A stretch of 64,000 nt of DNA, from assembly GCA_946699065.1 (NCBI GenBank), contig CAMPDV010000098.1, positions 124,001 through 188,000 of the forward strand, given 5' to 3'. The stretch comes from Loxodes magnus. Taxonomy: Eukaryota > Ciliophora > Karyorelictea > Loxodida > Loxodidae. The position numbers and the translations under genes were made by a program. Numbering within the stretch: the first letter of the stretch is position 1; each line of letters begins with the position of its first letter. Below the pieces are notes generated by a model that searched no databases, was not told where the DNA came from, and worked only from the letters and a program-made list of their open reading frames with translations. This document shows, one piece after another, positions 27,931 to 39,700 of this stretch.

Positions 27931-28768
27931 GAAAAAAAAATTGATTAATCTCTTCGACTCTCAAAAAATTAACTTAGAAAGCTAAAGAGAAGAGCGGCAA
28001 AAGAAATTTAGAAAAAATAATAACAATAGGAGGAGTCAAGCTCTTCTTCAGAAGGTAAAGTTATGGTAGGATAAATAGAGATAAGTTAACCTAAAAACGA
28101 AACTAATCAAAAACTTTAAATTTAATTAGACCAAATGTAAAAAGTAATCTCAAATTATGAAGAAACAACTTACAACTTAGGCGAAAAAATACGGGAACTA
28201 ATGAGTAACATAGAAGATTAGAACAACTAATTACTAATACTTAGAAGATAACTTATTTGTAGCAAATTAATAACGGAAGAATAACTCTGAACTTAATCAT
28301 AATAAAATTTTAAATATGACACAAAAATGGAAATAGAAAAAATACCAATAGAATTAAAAACAGAATTGAATCCAGCAAAAGAAATGATTGCTACAAGTTT
28401 CATTAAAATATTAGAAAATATAGAAAATAAATTATCATAAAAAAGAACGAAATAAAGACAATAATACAAACTTTGTTGATGTTGCAAATCAAATCAACAT
28501 ATTTTAAAAAACTGTTGATAATGAAAGAAAATTAACGAATAAGAGCAGAAAAGAACATGGAGACAACTCAATAAACTATGAATAACTCCAACAGGGATCT
28601 ACAAATAAAAGCTTTTTGCAAGACCACTTGAACGGTTACAGTGGTAACCTTCCACTTAATAAAAAGGTCGTGGATCACATCCACGTTAAAAAAACTGTCC
28701 GCAGGAACTGGTTGCAATTCCAGAGAATGCAAAACTCTACTAACTTTAAGTATATTATTATTATTATT
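27931..28768 (+). mobile_element. Gag-only retroelement-like insertion (838 bp)
   Basis: The segment lies between two exact 19-bp direct repeats and contrasts in composition with its surroundings. It starts with an A-run (GAAAAAAAA) and ends with a short ATT-type tail (about 28,752-28,768), as seen at the 3' end of non-LTR retroelements. Almost its whole length is one open frame for a coiled-coil, zinc-knuckle, gag-like (ORF1) protein. No reverse transcriptase or endonuclease is present, so it is either a non-autonomous element, a retrocopied ORF1 transcript, or an internally deleted element. Confidence 0.7.
28063..28749 (+). CDS. Gag-like ORF1 protein with CCHC zinc knuckle
   Basis: With TAA/TAG as Gln and TGA as Trp, one frame runs through the whole insertion. 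The first in-frame ATG is at 28,063; coding-like sequence (basic, then QQQQEESSSSSEG) already begins upstream at about 27,961, so the 5' end may be truncated. Residues 1-80 form a predicted coiled coil (QKLQIQLDQMQKVISNYEE). A retroviral-type zinc knuckle lies at 28,474-28,515: CWCCKSNQHILKNC fits C-x2-C-x4-H-x4-C. The Trp inside it and the Trp after the last Cys are both encoded by TGA. A basic C-terminal part follows and resembles the C-terminus of the minus-strand fragment at 30.0-30.6 kb. No clear stop precedes the tail; the end given is approximate. Such proteins bind element RNA. Confidence 0.7.
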
Positions 28769-28787
28769 ATAAATTTATATTGGTTTA
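28769..28787. repeat. Target-site duplication, right copy
   Basis: Exact second copy of the 19-bp repeat at 27,912-27,930. It directly follows the ATT-rich tail of the insertion, which fixes the 3' boundary. Confidence 0.8.
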
Positions 28788-30023
28788 TTATTTTGCAATG
28801 AATCAAAAATAACTTGGACTAGATTTAGTTATAATTTTTAAATTTATTTGGAAAATATAAGAGCAAGAAAAGCGAATTAAAAATTTGAATTGAAGTATAA
28901 TAAATAAGTTTATACTTAATTCTTTAATTTAAATAAATAATTAACTTCCCACTATTTTATTACATTGAAAAATAAAAGATTCTAATTAAATTAACCTTAT
29001 ATTCTTAAATAATGTCTTATCTCATTAAATTATTTGATTTTAATTAAGTATTTTAAGTTAAGAAATTACTAGTTAATTTAAAAAAGAAATATTTTATAAA
29101 ATTATAAGATAAAAATGTAAAATAAAATTAATAAAGCAAAAGCAATTTATCTATAATCTTTGTAAAAATAAGTTAATAAAGCTAGTTAGAATAATTACAT
29201 TCTTTAAATATTAAAGATTTAATTTTTAGAATAGTTCTTATCTGAAAAATAATTCCATAAATGCATTTAGTAATAAGTCTTCTAAATTAAAAACTTGGGC
29301 TAATTAAATTAAATTGCTATGTATTTTTATTATCCAAATATACTAAATTAATAGGAAAGCATTTTTATTTTGAATGATTTAAGCTAGATATTTTTTGGTA
29401 TAATTTTAATTATATTTATAATTAATACTTTGTCTACTTTACTATTTCTTCAAGTTTTTTAGATATTTTATAAAATTTAAACAAAATTTATTTTCTCTTG
29501 TCAAAGAAATTTAAATCATAATCTTAATTATAAAATGAACAATAAAGAAAAATAAAATTTCTAAGCGCAGAAAATGAATAAAACTAGGAACAAAAGAATA
29601 AAAGATGTAAATGTAATTATTAAAGCCTTTTAAATTTAAACCTTTAAAGGAATCTGGCTATCTTTCTTTATTTCTTTTAAATTTATTATATTTAAGCAAA
29701 TAATTAAATATAAGCATAATCTCTAAGTTAAAATATAAATAGAGTTTATATAAATGTCTTATAACTTTTGTATGAGATTAAATTAAGCTTTTATTTTAAT
29801 TAACTTTATATTAAACATTTAAATATAATTATTTCAAAATAAATTAAAAATATCTTAATAATCTAAATAAAATAAGTTTATAAAAGCTAATTTAGAGATT
29901 TAGGTATAACAATTAATAAAAATTAATTATAATTATTTAAACTAGTAATTTTCTGATTAAGGCATTAACATATTTAAAATAATAATCTTATTTAAAAATT
30001 TGATTTTAAATTTAAATTAAAGT
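28788..30023. other. AT-rich intergenic DNA
   Basis: Nothing recognisable was seen between the two gag-like fragments. Composition returns to the AT-rich background. Confidence 0.55.
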
Positions 30024-30626
30024 GCTAAAGAAGGATCGTCTACTTAAAAGCTTCCTACTTCCCTATCCAACCAATAGGAACTTGATCTCTAGGTGGTCTT
30101 CTCCTCCCTTCACTGTCAAGTTTTCGGAATGGTTGTCTCTTCATATAGCTTGCTTTCTTCTTATAAATTTCTCCATTCCTGGTTGGGTAAAATTAGGTTA
30201 GGTCATTCCATATTTTCTATTAAATCTCCTTTCTCTTCCAGCATCGTCTCCATAGGTGGTCTGTGTTCTCCTGCAGATGTAACATTTTTTCCTAAAATAT
30301 TTCTCTTTAGTTTGTTCAATTGGCTTATTATTCTCTTATTCGATCTCCATTGGGATAGATTGCATAGCCTATTATTTTACACTTGTCTCTAATTTTTCCA
30401 ATTTGATATGAATATTTTCATTCGATTCGTATAATTGTTCCAGCTGCCTATCAAATTCGTCAATTCTGATATTCATTGCAGCCTGGTTTAAGTTTCTAGG
30501 AGCATGGGTTTCCTCATCTTCTAAATGATCTTGCTGTTCTTAAGCTAGTTCTTCAATCTGTTTTTCCAGATCTTTATTTTTTTCTATTAATGCTAAGATA
30601 TGCTTAGCCATTTCCTCCTTCGTCAT
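30024..30626 (-). pseudogene. Coiled-coil zinc-knuckle ORF-B, frameshifted
   Basis: The ATG at 30,626 lies in the -1 frame relative to ORF-A and opens with a Glu/Lys/Leu coiled coil (KNKDLEKQIEELAQEQQ); a second coil follows (FDRQLEQLYESNENIHIKLE). The zinc knuckle at 30,284-30,241 starts as CYIC, but a surplus of 2 nt (AG) after the second Cys throws the frame. Skipping it gives ENTD-H-LWRR-C, an intact C-x2-C-x4-H-x4-C followed by Trp (TGG). Without the skip the frame reaches TGA at 30,143-30,141. The downstream frame matches the C-terminal part of the plus-strand gag copy (EIYKKK/GIYKQK). It is probably inactive. Confidence 0.65.
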
Positions 30627-30928
30627 TCCTAAGATTTGTTCTTTATTGAGATCTCCGAGGTCCATGTAGGGGTTGAATGTCCTAATCTAGGCCTGAAAGT
30701 TACTAATCTTTTGCTTCTTGGGAAGGTCCTCAGTCGATATTGTTGCATGTTAGTGTTTCTAGGGTTGTCTGGGGGGTGTTGTTTAGAGTTGCTCCTATAT
30801 GGTTTAAGAAGAAGGTTTGATTTTGGAAGATGACGTGTGGTGTTTAGAAATTTAGGTTTCCTGCTTCCTCTCTTCCTTTTTAGCTTAGAAAGAGGTGGTA
30901 TAGAAGCCTTTTTTGAAACCTTTACCAT
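30623..30928 (-). CDS. Small basic ORF-A of gag-like element
   Basis: This encodes a 101-residue, strongly basic protein rich in Lys, Arg, Pro and Ser. It ends in TGA (30,625-30,623), which overlaps the ATG of the next ORF as ATGA. The segment RGSRKPKFLNTTRHLPKSNL aligns with GRESKNPHLQLTHLLPKNNL in the ORF at 63,607-63,777, which shows it is a real conserved product. One TAG (30,631-30,629) near the end reads as Gln. It may be a nucleic-acid-binding leader protein or the N-terminal part of a frameshift fusion with ORF-B. Confidence 0.65.
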
Positions 30929-30930
30929 AT

Positions 30931-31375
30931 TTTTTTTTATAAAGTTGATTTAATTTAAAAAATTTAAAATAAAGAAAATTAAAAGCTTTAGGAAAATAAA
31001 AATTTAAATAAATTATGGTAAAATTTCATTATATTTAATTCAGTTTAAATATAGAGTAAAATGTATATTTTTTAATAAAAAAAGGAAAATAATTTAAATT
31101 AAATAAAATTTAAAGAATAATCTTAACTACTTTGATTAGAAAATAAAATAAATATAGTTGCTTTTATATATAACAGTTTTCTTTATTTTTAAAGTTTTTC
31201 ATCTTATTTTTAGATTTTAAAATTTAAATAAATTTCTTTATGAGATAGCAAAAATTAAAGTTCTATTTTTTTTAATTTCATAATACTTTAAATTTAATAA
31301 AAATCAATAAGTAAATTTTATATTTAAATAAAAAAATTAAATTTATAATTAATTAAATAATTTTAAACTAAAAGA
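30931..31375. other. AT-rich DNA between gag fragment and inverted core
   Basis: No gene or repeat was recognised. It is low-complexity A/T sequence. Confidence 0.6.
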
Positions 31376-31660
31376 GTTTTTGGACTGCAACTTCTTGCAG
31401 TTTAACGACCCCAACACTTCCTTCATGGGATAACGGGGATATCCTGTTGCTTTCGAAAAGCAGCTGCCAGAGAGCTTCATCGCTATGGGAAACCAGGCTT
31501 CAAGCCCCTACCAGGAGTGGTAATCAAAAAGAAGGTTTCCTTTGCAAAGGTTGACTTTGAACAGGGACGTTCTCAGCACCAGGAAAGGAACTTGTTCCAA
31601 GACATAAAACCAGAAAGTATGATTCAGAAGGTCAATCTCAGCTCCCACCATCTTTTTATC
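31376..31660 (-). repeat. Diverged inverted copy of the array core
   Basis: The GC-rich segment matches, in reverse complement, the core that heads every 2,246-bp unit. Landmarks kept in order include GGGATATCCTGTTG, CATCGCTATG and CTTCAAGCCCCTACCA. A 72-nt stretch in the middle aligns without gaps at roughly three-quarters identity; the ends are more diverged. It stands in opposite orientation about 230 bp before the array. At the two sites where array copy 10 differs from copies 1-9, this copy carries the copy 10 bases. Confidence 0.8.
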
Positions 31661-31890
31661 TATGAGATTAAATTTTTAAAAAATTATTTTTAAAGTAAAA
31701 AAAAAAAATTGAATATATTTAAAAACCATAAATTTTGAATTTACTTAAATAGTTCATTTTTTTTATTTTATTTGTAATAAAATTACCTTTTATGCATATT
31801 CTAGTTAATTTAAAAATATTTATAAATTTATTTAATTTTCCATTTTTTCTAAAGATAAATATAAATTTTATCTAAAATTAAAAAGAAATT

Positions 31891-32150
31891 TAAAACATGG
31901 TGGGACCTCACAATTACCTTTCTCCTTTTATGGCTACCAACAAGTTCCTGGTCAGAGTCATTTTCTCAAGGGAACGCTGTCTTTGAGATTATCCGCTCTT
32001 GGTAGGGGCTTGAAGTCTGGCTGCTCATAGCGATGGAGCTCCCTAGCAGCTGTGACTGGAGCACAACAGGATATCCTCGTTATTCCATAAAAAGAGAGTG
32101 TCGGGTCATGCAATCGGAAAGGAGTTTCTGGTTCAAAAACTTTTTTAGTT
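31891..32150 (+). repeat. GC-richer core of the array unit (copy 1)
   Basis: This is the first of ten cores. It is near half G+C in a window that is mostly A+T. It contains the palindrome AGGATATCCT and a GCTGC/GCAGC hairpin candidate, and ends with GGTTCAAAAAC followed by a run of six T, which loosely resembles a Pol III B box plus terminator. An ATG at 31,897 opens an 86-codon frame ending in TGA at 32,155-32,157 if internal TGA is Trp, but this product is not conserved in the diverged inverted copy. The core may be a noncoding RNA gene, a SINE-like element or a fragment of a larger element; I cannot decide. Confidence 0.6.
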
Positions 32151-32310
32151 GAAATGAATAAAAAATTGAAAAAGAAAAAAAAGATAAAAACTATAAATCT
32201 GTTTAATGGTGTTTGAAATAAATATATTAAGATTAGTTTTATATTAATTAAATATATTAATAATATTAAAAGTAATATTTAATATAATAAATATAATAAC
32301 AGTTAGAACT

Positions 32311-32334
32311 ATGAGATTTCATATTAAATCTCAT
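32311..32334. repeat. Hairpin in array spacer (repeated every 2,246 bp)
   Basis: ATGAGATTT and AAATCTCAT form a perfect 9-bp stem with a 6-nt loop. The hairpin recurs at the same place in all nine spacers. No T-run follows, so it is not a clear terminator. Confidence 0.6.
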
Positions 32335-33762
32335 ATATTTAACATCAATGAAGCATTAATTTATTTTTAATGTTCATAAACTTCCAGTTTGAGCTTGATT
32401 AAAGTTTTAAAATATAAGTATTTTAAGAATATAAAGAATAGTTAAGTATTTTTTATTATGTAAATGTTTGGGAAAAATAAATAAAAATGAACTATAAATA
32501 TATTTTGATTATACTTTCTTAAAAGTATAATAGAGATAGAAAATTCATAATTACTTAGAAAATGTTTATTAGGTAATTGCACATTTATCTAAAGATATCT
32601 TAGTCTTAAATCTATAAATTATAACTGAAGGAATAGATCATAAAGTTTGTAATAGTTATGGATGATTTTAACTCTTTGTATATGATTTTTGATAATAATT
32701 GAATATTAATAAGTTTCATAAAGTATTGAATTAAAAAGGGTTGAGTTATTGATTATAAAAATAGCTTAATAGATTCTAGTTAAATACATAATAGTTTTTG
32801 AATCTAAATGAATATATTTATCTTTGAATAAATAATTGGAAATGAATTATTTAATATAAAGTATTAAAATATAATATATTTATTAAAGTATCTTATTATT
32901 TATTTAAATAGATATTGGTCTTTTTAAATAAGTTTATAAGTTTATAAACTAAATTAAAATAAATATCAAATATTAAATTGTTTCTAAGCTAAATTATATT
33001 TAAAATGTTACATTAAATATAATTTGCTTAACTAAAATTGCTAAATAATATTCATATAAATACATAATTGGATATAAAAGTAAATCTTATAATCATTTAA
33101 ATAAAATGCTTATAATTATCTTTAGAAAAGAAAATATATATGAACAACTTTTACTATTTTCATATTAAATTTAATAAATTTAACTTTAAAAAAGTTTAAC
33201 TAATAGATAGTTAAAAATAAGTAAAATCAAAATAATAGCTTACTAAATCATTTAGTTAAATCATTTAAATATTTTTATACTTTCTTATTTCAAAATATCA
33301 TATCAATTTAATTTATGTCTTAGAGTCTTTCTATATTAATTTAAGTTAGATTTTTCAAATAAACAAATTTATTAGAAATATTTACAATCAGATTGATAAG
33401 CAACTTCTTGCAAGTAATTTATTTTAATATAATAATATTAAATCACAAAAGAAATATTTTCCATTTACGAAGCAACTAACTAATTTTAAATGTTCTTCAA
33501 TTTCTAATACCATTAAATTTAATTTAGATAATTTGACTATAAAAACATTTTATCATTAAAGTTATTTTAATTAATAATCCACATATTAAGCATACTAATT
33601 TACTTTGCTGCTTACTTGCATTATTTTATTATTATTTGATTTAATGATATAAAAAATATATAAATTTTAAAGATAATCTTTAATTATTTTAAGTTTGATG
33701 AATATTATTTTAATTTCTTTTTAAATATTTAATATTAGGTTATTGCTTCTTAAATTTAACTT

Positions 33763-33791
33763 TTGTTTATAATATAATTAATTATAAACAA
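33763..33791. repeat. Second hairpin in array spacer
   Basis: TTGTTTATAAT and ATTATAAACAA form a perfect 11-bp stem around a 7-nt loop. It is repeated in every unit and is the strongest secondary-structure candidate in the AT-rich spacer. Confidence 0.6.
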
Positions 33792-36700
33792 ATAATTTCC
33801 TTGTATACTTTTAATTAAAAAAATGTTATAGTCCTACTAATTTCTAAAATTAATCTGCTCTTATATTTATATATTTGTTAATCATTTTATTTAGAATTTT
33901 AGTAGAGTTCTTATAATTTATAAACATTATATTACTCTTTATTTTCACTTTATAAGAAAAATAATCAATAGTCAATCAAATTATTACTTAAAACAGCATA
34001 ACCAAGTGCTTAAAGATTAGGGCTATTTAGCTCAACTTTATTCTTTCACAACATTTCATATTTAAATCATTTGGAAAATAAAAATTATTCAAAATTATTT
34101 TTAAATTCATATCAATCTAAAGTTATAATTATCATTTAAAACATGGTGGGACCTCACAATTACCTTTCTCCTTTTATGGCTACCAACAAGTTCCTGGTCA
34201 GAGTCATTTTCTCAAGGGAACGCTGTCTTTGAGATTATCCGCTCTTGGTAGGGGCTTGAAGTCTGGCTGCTCATAGCGATGGAGCTCCCTAGCAGCTGTG
34301 ACTGGAGCACAACAGGATATCCTCGTTATTCCATAAAAAGAGAGTGTCGGGTCATGCAATCGGAAAGGAGTTTCTGGTTCAAAAACTTTTTTAGTTGAAA
34401 TGAATAAAAAATTGAAAAAGAAAAAAAAGATAAAAACTATAAATCTGTTTAATGGTGTTTGAAATAAATATATTAAGATTAGTTTTATATTAATTAAATA
34501 TATTAATAATATTAAAAGTAATATTTAATATAATAAATATAATAACAGTTAGAACTATGAGATTTCATATTAAATCTCATATATTTAACATCAATGAAGC
34601 ATTAATTTATTTTTAATGTTCATAAACTTCCAGTTTGAGCTTGATTAAAGTTTTAAAATATAAGTATTTTAAGAATATAAAGAATAGTTAAGTATTTTTT
34701 ATTATGTAAATGTTTGGGAAAAATAAATAAAAATGAACTATAAATATATTTTGATTATACTTTCTTAAAAGTATAATAGAGATAGAAAATTCATAATTAC
34801 TTAGAAAATGTTTATTAGGTAATTGCACATTTATCTAAAGATATCTTAGTCTTAAATCTATAAATTATAACTGAAGGAATAGATCATAAAGTTTGTAATA
34901 GTTATGGATGATTTTAACTCTTTGTATATGATTTTTGATAATAATTGAATATTAATAAGTTTCATAAAGTATTGAATTAAAAAGGGTTGAGTTATTGATT
35001 ATAAAAATAGCTTAATAGATTCTAGTTAAATACATAATAGTTTTTGAATCTAAATGAATATATTTATCTTTGAATAAATAATTGGAAATGAATTATTTAA
35101 TATAAAGTATTAAAATATAATATATTTATTAAAGTATCTTATTATTTATTTAAATAGATATTGGTCTTTTTAAATAAGTTTATAAGTTTATAAACTAAAT
35201 TAAAATAAATATCAAATATTAAATTGTTTCTAAGCTAAATTATATTTAAAATGTTACATTAAATATAATTTGCTTAACTAAAATTGCTAAATAATATTCA
35301 TATAAATACATAATTGGATATAAAAGTAAATCTTATAATCATTTAAATAAAATGCTTATAATTATCTTTAGAAAAGAAAATATATATGAACAACTTTTAC
35401 TATTTTCATATTAAATTTAATAAATTTAACTTTAAAAAAGTTTAACTAATAGATAGTTAAAAATAAGTAAAATCAAAATAATAGCTTACTAAATCATTTA
35501 GTTAAATCATTTAAATATTTTTATACTTTCTTATTTCAAAATATCATATCAATTTAATTTATGTCTTAGAGTCTTTCTATATTAATTTAAGTTAGATTTT
35601 TCAAATAAACAAATTTATTAGAAATATTTACAATCAGATTGATAAGCAACTTCTTGCAAGTAATTTATTTTAATATAATAATATTAAATCACAAAAGAAA
35701 TATTTTCCATTTACGAAGCAACTAACTAATTTTAAATGTTCTTCAATTTCTAATACCATTAAATTTAATTTAGATAATTTGACTATAAAAACATTTTATC
35801 ATTAAAGTTATTTTAATTAATAATCCACATATTAAGCATACTAATTTACTTTGCTGCTTACTTGCATTATTTTATTATTATTTGATTTAATGATATAAAA
35901 AATATATAAATTTTAAAGATAATCTTTAATTATTTTAAGTTTGATGAATATTATTTTAATTTCTTTTTAAATATTTAATATTAGGTTATTGCTTCTTAAA
36001 TTTAACTTTTGTTTATAATATAATTAATTATAAACAAATAATTTCCTTGTATACTTTTAATTAAAAAAATGTTATAGTCCTACTAATTTCTAAAATTAAT
36101 CTGCTCTTATATTTATATATTTGTTAATCATTTTATTTAGAATTTTAGTAGAGTTCTTATAATTTATAAACATTATATTACTCTTTATTTTCACTTTATA
36201 AGAAAAATAATCAATAGTCAATCAAATTATTACTTAAAACAGCATAACCAAGTGCTTAAAGATTAGGGCTATTTAGCTCAACTTTATTCTTTCACAACAT
36301 TTCATATTTAAATCATTTGGAAAATAAAAATTATTCAAAATTATTTTTAAATTCATATCAATCTAAAGTTATAATTATCATTTAAAACATGGTGGGACCT
36401 CACAATTACCTTTCTCCTTTTATGGCTACCAACAAGTTCCTGGTCAGAGTCATTTTCTCAAGGGAACGCTGTCTTTGAGATTATCCGCTCTTGGTAGGGG
36501 CTTGAAGTCTGGCTGCTCATAGCGATGGAGCTCCCTAGCAGCTGTGACTGGAGCACAACAGGATATCCTCGTTATTCCATAAAAAGAGAGTGTCGGGTCA
36601 TGCAATCGGAAAGGAGTTTCTGGTTCAAAAACTTTTTTAGTTGAAATGAATAAAAAATTGAAAAAGAAAAAAAAGATAAAAACTATAAATCTGTTTAATG

Positions 36701-39700
36701 GTGTTTGAAATAAATATATTAAGATTAGTTTTATATTAATTAAATATATTAATAATATTAAAAGTAATATTTAATATAATAAATATAATAACAGTTAGAA
36801 CTATGAGATTTCATATTAAATCTCATATATTTAACATCAATGAAGCATTAATTTATTTTTAATGTTCATAAACTTCCAGTTTGAGCTTGATTAAAGTTTT
36901 AAAATATAAGTATTTTAAGAATATAAAGAATAGTTAAGTATTTTTTATTATGTAAATGTTTGGGAAAAATAAATAAAAATGAACTATAAATATATTTTGA
37001 TTATACTTTCTTAAAAGTATAATAGAGATAGAAAATTCATAATTACTTAGAAAATGTTTATTAGGTAATTGCACATTTATCTAAAGATATCTTAGTCTTA
37101 AATCTATAAATTATAACTGAAGGAATAGATCATAAAGTTTGTAATAGTTATGGATGATTTTAACTCTTTGTATATGATTTTTGATAATAATTGAATATTA
37201 ATAAGTTTCATAAAGTATTGAATTAAAAAGGGTTGAGTTATTGATTATAAAAATAGCTTAATAGATTCTAGTTAAATACATAATAGTTTTTGAATCTAAA
37301 TGAATATATTTATCTTTGAATAAATAATTGGAAATGAATTATTTAATATAAAGTATTAAAATATAATATATTTATTAAAGTATCTTATTATTTATTTAAA
37401 TAGATATTGGTCTTTTTAAATAAGTTTATAAGTTTATAAACTAAATTAAAATAAATATCAAATATTAAATTGTTTCTAAGCTAAATTATATTTAAAATGT
37501 TACATTAAATATAATTTGCTTAACTAAAATTGCTAAATAATATTCATATAAATACATAATTGGATATAAAAGTAAATCTTATAATCATTTAAATAAAATG
37601 CTTATAATTATCTTTAGAAAAGAAAATATATATGAACAACTTTTACTATTTTCATATTAAATTTAATAAATTTAACTTTAAAAAAGTTTAACTAATAGAT
37701 AGTTAAAAATAAGTAAAATCAAAATAATAGCTTACTAAATCATTTAGTTAAATCATTTAAATATTTTTATACTTTCTTATTTCAAAATATCATATCAATT
37801 TAATTTATGTCTTAGAGTCTTTCTATATTAATTTAAGTTAGATTTTTCAAATAAACAAATTTATTAGAAATATTTACAATCAGATTGATAAGCAACTTCT
37901 TGCAAGTAATTTATTTTAATATAATAATATTAAATCACAAAAGAAATATTTTCCATTTACGAAGCAACTAACTAATTTTAAATGTTCTTCAATTTCTAAT
38001 ACCATTAAATTTAATTTAGATAATTTGACTATAAAAACATTTTATCATTAAAGTTATTTTAATTAATAATCCACATATTAAGCATACTAATTTACTTTGC
38101 TGCTTACTTGCATTATTTTATTATTATTTGATTTAATGATATAAAAAATATATAAATTTTAAAGATAATCTTTAATTATTTTAAGTTTGATGAATATTAT
38201 TTTAATTTCTTTTTAAATATTTAATATTAGGTTATTGCTTCTTAAATTTAACTTTTGTTTATAATATAATTAATTATAAACAAATAATTTCCTTGTATAC
38301 TTTTAATTAAAAAAATGTTATAGTCCTACTAATTTCTAAAATTAATCTGCTCTTATATTTATATATTTGTTAATCATTTTATTTAGAATTTTAGTAGAGT
38401 TCTTATAATTTATAAACATTATATTACTCTTTATTTTCACTTTATAAGAAAAATAATCAATAGTCAATCAAATTATTACTTAAAACAGCATAACCAAGTG
38501 CTTAAAGATTAGGGCTATTTAGCTCAACTTTATTCTTTCACAACATTTCATATTTAAATCATTTGGAAAATAAAAATTATTCAAAATTATTTTTAAATTC
38601 ATATCAATCTAAAGTTATAATTATCATTTAAAACATGGTGGGACCTCACAATTACCTTTCTCCTTTTATGGCTACCAACAAGTTCCTGGTCAGAGTCATT
38701 TTCTCAAGGGAACGCTGTCTTTGAGATTATCCGCTCTTGGTAGGGGCTTGAAGTCTGGCTGCTCATAGCGATGGAGCTCCCTAGCAGCTGTGACTGGAGC
38801 ACAACAGGATATCCTCGTTATTCCATAAAAAGAGAGTGTCGGGTCATGCAATCGGAAAGGAGTTTCTGGTTCAAAAACTTTTTTAGTTGAAATGAATAAA
38901 AAATTGAAAAAGAAAAAAAAGATAAAAACTATAAATCTGTTTAATGGTGTTTGAAATAAATATATTAAGATTAGTTTTATATTAATTAAATATATTAATA
39001 ATATTAAAAGTAATATTTAATATAATAAATATAATAACAGTTAGAACTATGAGATTTCATATTAAATCTCATATATTTAACATCAATGAAGCATTAATTT
39101 ATTTTTAATGTTCATAAACTTCCAGTTTGAGCTTGATTAAAGTTTTAAAATATAAGTATTTTAAGAATATAAAGAATAGTTAAGTATTTTTTATTATGTA
39201 AATGTTTGGGAAAAATAAATAAAAATGAACTATAAATATATTTTGATTATACTTTCTTAAAAGTATAATAGAGATAGAAAATTCATAATTACTTAGAAAA
39301 TGTTTATTAGGTAATTGCACATTTATCTAAAGATATCTTAGTCTTAAATCTATAAATTATAACTGAAGGAATAGATCATAAAGTTTGTAATAGTTATGGA
39401 TGATTTTAACTCTTTGTATATGATTTTTGATAATAATTGAATATTAATAAGTTTCATAAAGTATTGAATTAAAAAGGGTTGAGTTATTGATTATAAAAAT
39501 AGCTTAATAGATTCTAGTTAAATACATAATAGTTTTTGAATCTAAATGAATATATTTATCTTTGAATAAATAATTGGAAATGAATTATTTAATATAAAGT
39601 ATTAAAATATAATATATTTATTAAAGTATCTTATTATTTATTTAAATAGATATTGGTCTTTTTAAATAAGTTTATAAGTTTATAAACTAAATTAAAATAA

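Larger units (their letters stand above)
30024..30930 (-). mobile_element. Truncated gag-like retroelement fragment
   Basis: A sharply bounded GC-richer segment reads on the minus strand as two overlapping ORFs related to the elements at 27,931-28,768 and 63,520-64,000. It begins near the first ATG (30,928) and ends at about 30,024, where AT-rich DNA resumes directly after the end of the zinc-knuckle ORF. No polymerase domain follows. I could not find a convincing target-site duplication, so the exact ends are uncertain. Confidence 0.65.

Noticed and set aside
28293..28487. Minus-strand open frame of 64 codons
   Set aside because: Antisense shadow of the gag-like ORF.
28616..28801. Plus-strand open frame of 61 codons over the 3' end of the insertion
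   Set aside because: Different frame from the one carrying the zinc knuckle, and it runs through the tail and the target-site duplication.
30093..30392. Plus-strand open frame of 99 codons (and 30,636-30,833)
   Set aside because: Antisense to the minus-strand gag-like ORFs, whose homology to the 63.6 kb copy fixes the coding strand.
30024..30950. Target-site duplication around the minus-strand gag-like fragment
   Set aside because: The flanks share only loose TTTAAATTTAAA-like sequence, which is common in this AT-rich DNA.
32128..32147. tRNA gene at the end of the core
   Set aside because: Only a loose B-box-like GGTTCAAAAAC and a T-run are present; no cloverleaf can be drawn.
31897..32157. 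86-codon protein gene in each array core
   Set aside because: The frame is open only by the relaxed code and its product is not conserved in the diverged inverted core; kept only as a possibility in the core entry.
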